8,362 nucleotides of DNA from Pseudomonadota bacterium (GTDB lineage: Bacteria > Pseudomonadota > Alphaproteobacteria > Rhizobiales > Xanthobacteraceae): positions 1-8,362 of the forward strand of contig JAEYTQ010000126.1 of NCBI GenBank assembly GCA_023433965.1. The letters run 5' to 3'. Of this stretch, positions 6,710-8,362 are shown piece after piece (position 1 is the stretch's first letter; every line of letters starts with the position of its first letter). The position numbers and the translations under genes are program-made. Under the pieces are notes generated by a model. The model worked only from the letters and a program-made list of their open reading frames with translations, made no database searches and was not told where the DNA came from.

Positions 6710-7464
6710 GCGTCGACGCCTACGAGATCGCGCCGCATCTGCGCAGCGAATTCGGGATAGGTCTCGGCGAGTTCGTCGAACACGCGACCGCGGAGCAGGT
6801 CGAGCGTCGATCGATCGGGCAGCGGCGTCTGCCGCGGCTCGGCGTCATGGGCGAAGCGAAAGCCGGTCGCCTGCTTGATCTCCGCAAGGTCGTGTCCGGG
6901 GTGGACACTCTCGAGGTCGAATCCGGGCCGCGTCTTGTCGAACCGAAACAGACCCTTCCCGGTCAAGAGAGCAACGGGGCCGCCGCTCCGAAACACTCCC
7001 TCGGGACTGACGCCGGGGGCACTGATGAAGTCCACCTTTTCGACGAAGACCCGCGGCGTATGCTCTTCGCGAAACAGAATGACTCGCGGCACGACGAAGT
7101 AGAGATAGGCCGACCCGAACGAGCCTGGCCAGCGCACGCTGGAGCGCGGATAATCGCCGGTACCGACGAGGTTCACGTTGCCGAAGCCGTCGATCTGACC
7201 GCCGCCGAGGAAGAAGGCATCGATCCGGCCTTGACCTGCACAATCGAACAGCTCGGCCGAACCGTTGGTGAAGAAATTATGCTCGACAGAGCCTAGGATG
7301 GAGATGCGCGGACCGACGGTACCGCCCGCCTCCTTCATTGCACGCAGCAGCATCGCGCCGGCGGCAGGAATCGGAGAGGAGGCCCCTACGGCGACATGCC
7401 TGACCCCGTCGAGCAGCCGCGCGATCGTGCAAATCAGCACTTCGCGAGGGAGAACTTCGGCCAT
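6706..7464 (-). CDS. CoA-transferase family I, beta-type subunit (GctB/IpdB-like, 252 aa)
   Basis: Second subunit of a heteromeric family I CoA-transferase-like enzyme. The fold marks are VAVGASSPIP near the N-terminus, FFLGGGQIDGFGNVN (residues 84-98 with this start, shared with glutaconate CoA-transferase beta), GSFGSA, and KVDFISAPG. The segment where GctB has its catalytic Glu (IIVESG) reads ISILGSVEHNFF here. The direct counterpart seems to be Leu or Gly, and the nearest acid is the Glu of VEHN. This is closer to the IpdB-like group, whose characterised member works with IpdA as a ring-opening hydrolase and not as a transferase. Start: ATG 7462-7464 with GGAG 8 bases upstream (7473-7476). 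A GTG at 7465-7467 is an alternative (spacer 5). Either start overlaps the stop of the alpha gene, and its own stop overlaps the next start, so the three genes are coupled. Transferase versus hydrolase remains open. Confidence 0.88.
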   Translation of the reverse strand: MAEVLPREVLICTIARLLDGVRHVAVGASSPIPAAGAMLLRAMKEAGGTVGPRISILGSVEHNFFTNGSAELFDCAGQGRIDAFFLGGGQIDGFGNVNLVGTGDYPRSSVRWPGSFGSAYLYFVVPRVILFREEHTPRVFVEKVDFISAPGVSPEGVFRSGGPVALLTGKGLFRFDKTRPGFDLESVHPGHDLAEIKQATGFRFAHDAEPRQTPLPDRSTLDLLRGRVFDELAETYPEFAAQMRRDLVGVDA

Positions 7465-8273
7465 CACGCGGGCTCCATCTGCGCCTGGGCCATATAGGCG
7501 GAGAAGCCGTCAGCCGTTCGCGCGGCCTTCGCATAACGTGCGATCTCCGCGCTGTCGGCGGGATACTCGCCCCACAGACCGTAGGGCCATGCGCCCTTCG
7601 GTGCACGCGCGACGGCCGTGACGTAGAGTGCCGGCAGCACGCCGGCGGCGCTGATCTCGTCGGCGAGCAGATTTTCCTCGACGATTCGCTCCACGGTGAC
7701 GAGAACGATCTGCGAAGCGTAAGCCATGGCGGCAAGCTCGCGGCGCCGGCCGATCCAGACATTGCCGAAGCGGTCGGCCATCGGAACGTGGAAGATCGTG
7801 ACGTCGGGCTTGATGGCCGGGATCAGCACGATCGGATCGCCCCCGTCAGCCAGGGGATTGTCGACCACGCGCCAATCGTCGCGATGGCGGAGCAGATCCG
7901 TTCCGATCAGCCCACGCAGCGGCATGAAGGGACTGCCCTTCTGCGCCGCCGTCAGGCCCGCATGGATGGCGGGGCATGTCGCGTCCTTCAGTCGAACCGC
8001 GCCTTCCTTGACTGCCGCATTGAACCGGGGCGCTCCACCCGCCTCGCCGAGCGAGACGGCGCTGGTCTCCACCGTCCGGACCAGACCTGCGCCAATGAGC
8101 TGATCGACCTGCAATCCACCGGTGGGAACGCAGACGAGATCGAGATCACCCGCGCCATGCTCGATCATTGGGCGCGTCATCGCCATGGAAACGCCGGCGT
8201 AGTCGACCGGCAGCGCGACGCGCATGCCCGGCTCGATGTGCTTCGCCATTGCGCGAGGCTCGCTCAACACCAT
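7464..8273 (-). CDS. CoA-transferase family I, alpha-type subunit (GctA/IpdA-like, 269 aa)
   Basis: First gene of the operon and partner of the beta subunit encoded at 6706-7464. Family marks: HIEPGMRVALPVDYAG near the N-terminus (a Met-rich variant of the usual Gly-rich opening), DLDLVCVPTGG, KGSPFMPLRGLIGTDL (the PF-x-P-x-R segment typical of GctA/IpdA), and DVTIFHVPMADRFGNVWI, the conserved 'H-x-x-x-A-D-x-x-GN' element. The usual Glu upstream of PFMP in GctA/IpdA appears replaced, with Asp (in RLKDAT) as the nearest acid. The start is uncertain: GGGGAGG (8277-8283) directly abuts ATG 8274-8276, is 3 bases from ATG 8271-8273 (chosen), 6 from GTG 8268-8270 and 9 from TTG 8265-8267. A later ATG (8247-8249) begins just before KHIEPG. 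Whether it moves CoA between acids or hydrolyses a C-C bond is not settled by sequence. Confidence 0.88.
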   Translation of the reverse strand: MVLSEPRAMAKHIEPGMRVALPVDYAGVSMAMTRPMIEHGAGDLDLVCVPTGGLQVDQLIGAGLVRTVETSAVSLGEAGGAPRFNAAVKEGAVRLKDATCPAIHAGLTAAQKGSPFMPLRGLIGTDLLRHRDDWRVVDNPLADGGDPIVLIPAIKPDVTIFHVPMADRFGNVWIGRRRELAAMAYASQIVLVTVERIVEENLLADEISAAGVLPALYVTAVARAPKGAWPYGLWGEYPADSAEIARYAKAARTADGFSAYMAQAQMEPA

Positions 8274-8276
8274 CAT

Positions 8277-8283
8277 CCTCCCC
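8277..8283 (-). promoter_or_regulatory. Shine-Dalgarno sequence of the first operon gene
   Basis: On the - strand this reads GGGGAGG, the best ribosome-binding sequence in the window. It touches the most upstream ATG, so that ATG is an unlikely initiator. The second ATG (spacer 3) or the following in-frame GTG/TTG codons (spacers 6 and 9) fit better. This is what makes the N-terminus of the alpha subunit ambiguous by a few residues. Confidence 0.6.
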
Positions 8284-8287
8284 GTCT

Positions 8288-8306
8288 TGTTCTATATTGT
8301 AGAACA
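8288..8306. promoter_or_regulatory. Palindromic operator, TGTTCTA-N5-TAGAACA
   Basis: TGTTCTATATTGTAGAACA is a perfect 7+7 inverted repeat with a 5-base AT-rich centre. It lies between the predicted transcription start and the Shine-Dalgarno sequence of the first gene. The size (19 bp, about two helical turns) fits a dimeric helix-turn-helix regulator. The GTTC...GAAC half-sites remind me of operators of IclR-family repressors of catabolic genes; GntR-type is an alternative. The family assignment is inference, as no regulator gene is visible. Confidence 0.7.
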
Positions 8307-8319
8307 CAATTCCAAATTT

Positions 8320-8349
8320 ATGTTAGGCGGATTTTGCCGACGCTGTCAA
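8320..8349 (-). promoter_or_regulatory. Predicted sigma70-type promoter of the operon
   Basis: On the - strand, TTGACA (8344-8349, full match to the -35 consensus) is followed after 18 bases by TAACAT (8320-8325, 4 of 6 matches to the -10 consensus). Transcription would start near 8313, putting the operator at about +7 to +25, a position suited to repression. The stretch is AT-rich compared with the coding sequence. The remaining bases to the window edge hold no recognisable gene. Confidence 0.5.
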
Positions 8350-8362
8350 TCTGCGTTCGCCA

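Noticed and set aside
4493..6760. A 755-codon open frame on the + strand opposite the molybdenum enzyme gene
   Set aside because: It is antisense to a gene with clear catalytic motifs, has no recognisable domain, and is rich in Arg/Ala/Gly low-complexity sequence. Long antisense open frames are common opposite high-GC genes.
1..8362. tRNA, rRNA, CRISPR array, transposase or attachment site
   Set aside because: I looked for direct repeats, transposase motifs and conserved RNA stretches and saw none; nearly the whole window is covered by ordinary metabolic genes.

Overview
The window looks like part of the chromosome of a high-GC proteobacterium. The codon use and the protein families suggest an alphaproteobacterium of the Bradyrhizobium/Rhizobiales type, but this is an inference from style and not from a marker gene. 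I see no rRNA, tRNA, CRISPR array, insertion sequence or phage gene. Almost all of the window is coding.

Layout. At the left edge (1-479, + strand) lies the C-terminal part of a short-chain dehydrogenase/reductase (SDR) whose start is outside the window. It converges on a long run of eight genes, all on the - strand, reading from about 8276 down to 523. In transcription order these are: a two-subunit family I CoA-transferase-like enzyme (7464-8273 and 6706-7464), a cytoplasmic-type BisC/TorA-like molybdopterin oxidoreductase (4400-6709), an AhpD-like CxxC protein (3816-4385), a probable double-hotdog thioesterase-like protein (3030-3794), a FucA-like class II aldolase (2318-3010), a PfkB-family sugar kinase (1323-2285) and a complete SDR (523-1269). 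The first three genes are joined by start/stop overlaps. All other gaps are 14 to 53 bases, so this is very probably one operon.

Control. The 86 bases upstream of the first gene are noticeably AT-richer than the rest. They hold a perfect 7+7 inverted repeat (TGTTCTA-N5-TAGAACA, 8288-8306) just downstream of a plausible sigma70-type promoter (TTGACA-N18-TAACAT on the - strand). This is the layout expected for a repressor operator at or just after the transcription start. No regulator gene is inside the window; it probably lies to the right.

How the genes may work together. There are two modules. One handles acyl-CoA or carboxylate chemistry (CoA-transferase-like pair, hotdog protein). The other looks like phosphorylative sugar cleavage (SDR oxidation/reduction, PfkB kinase, then a DHAP-forming class II aldolase with all catalytic residues of FucA). 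Between them sits a molybdenum S/N-oxide-reductase-type enzyme and an AhpD-like protein. I do not recognise this combination as a named pathway. The most economical reading is an inducible catabolic operon for a compound with a sugar-like or polyol part and an acyl or oxidised S/N part. The substrate cannot be read from the sequence.
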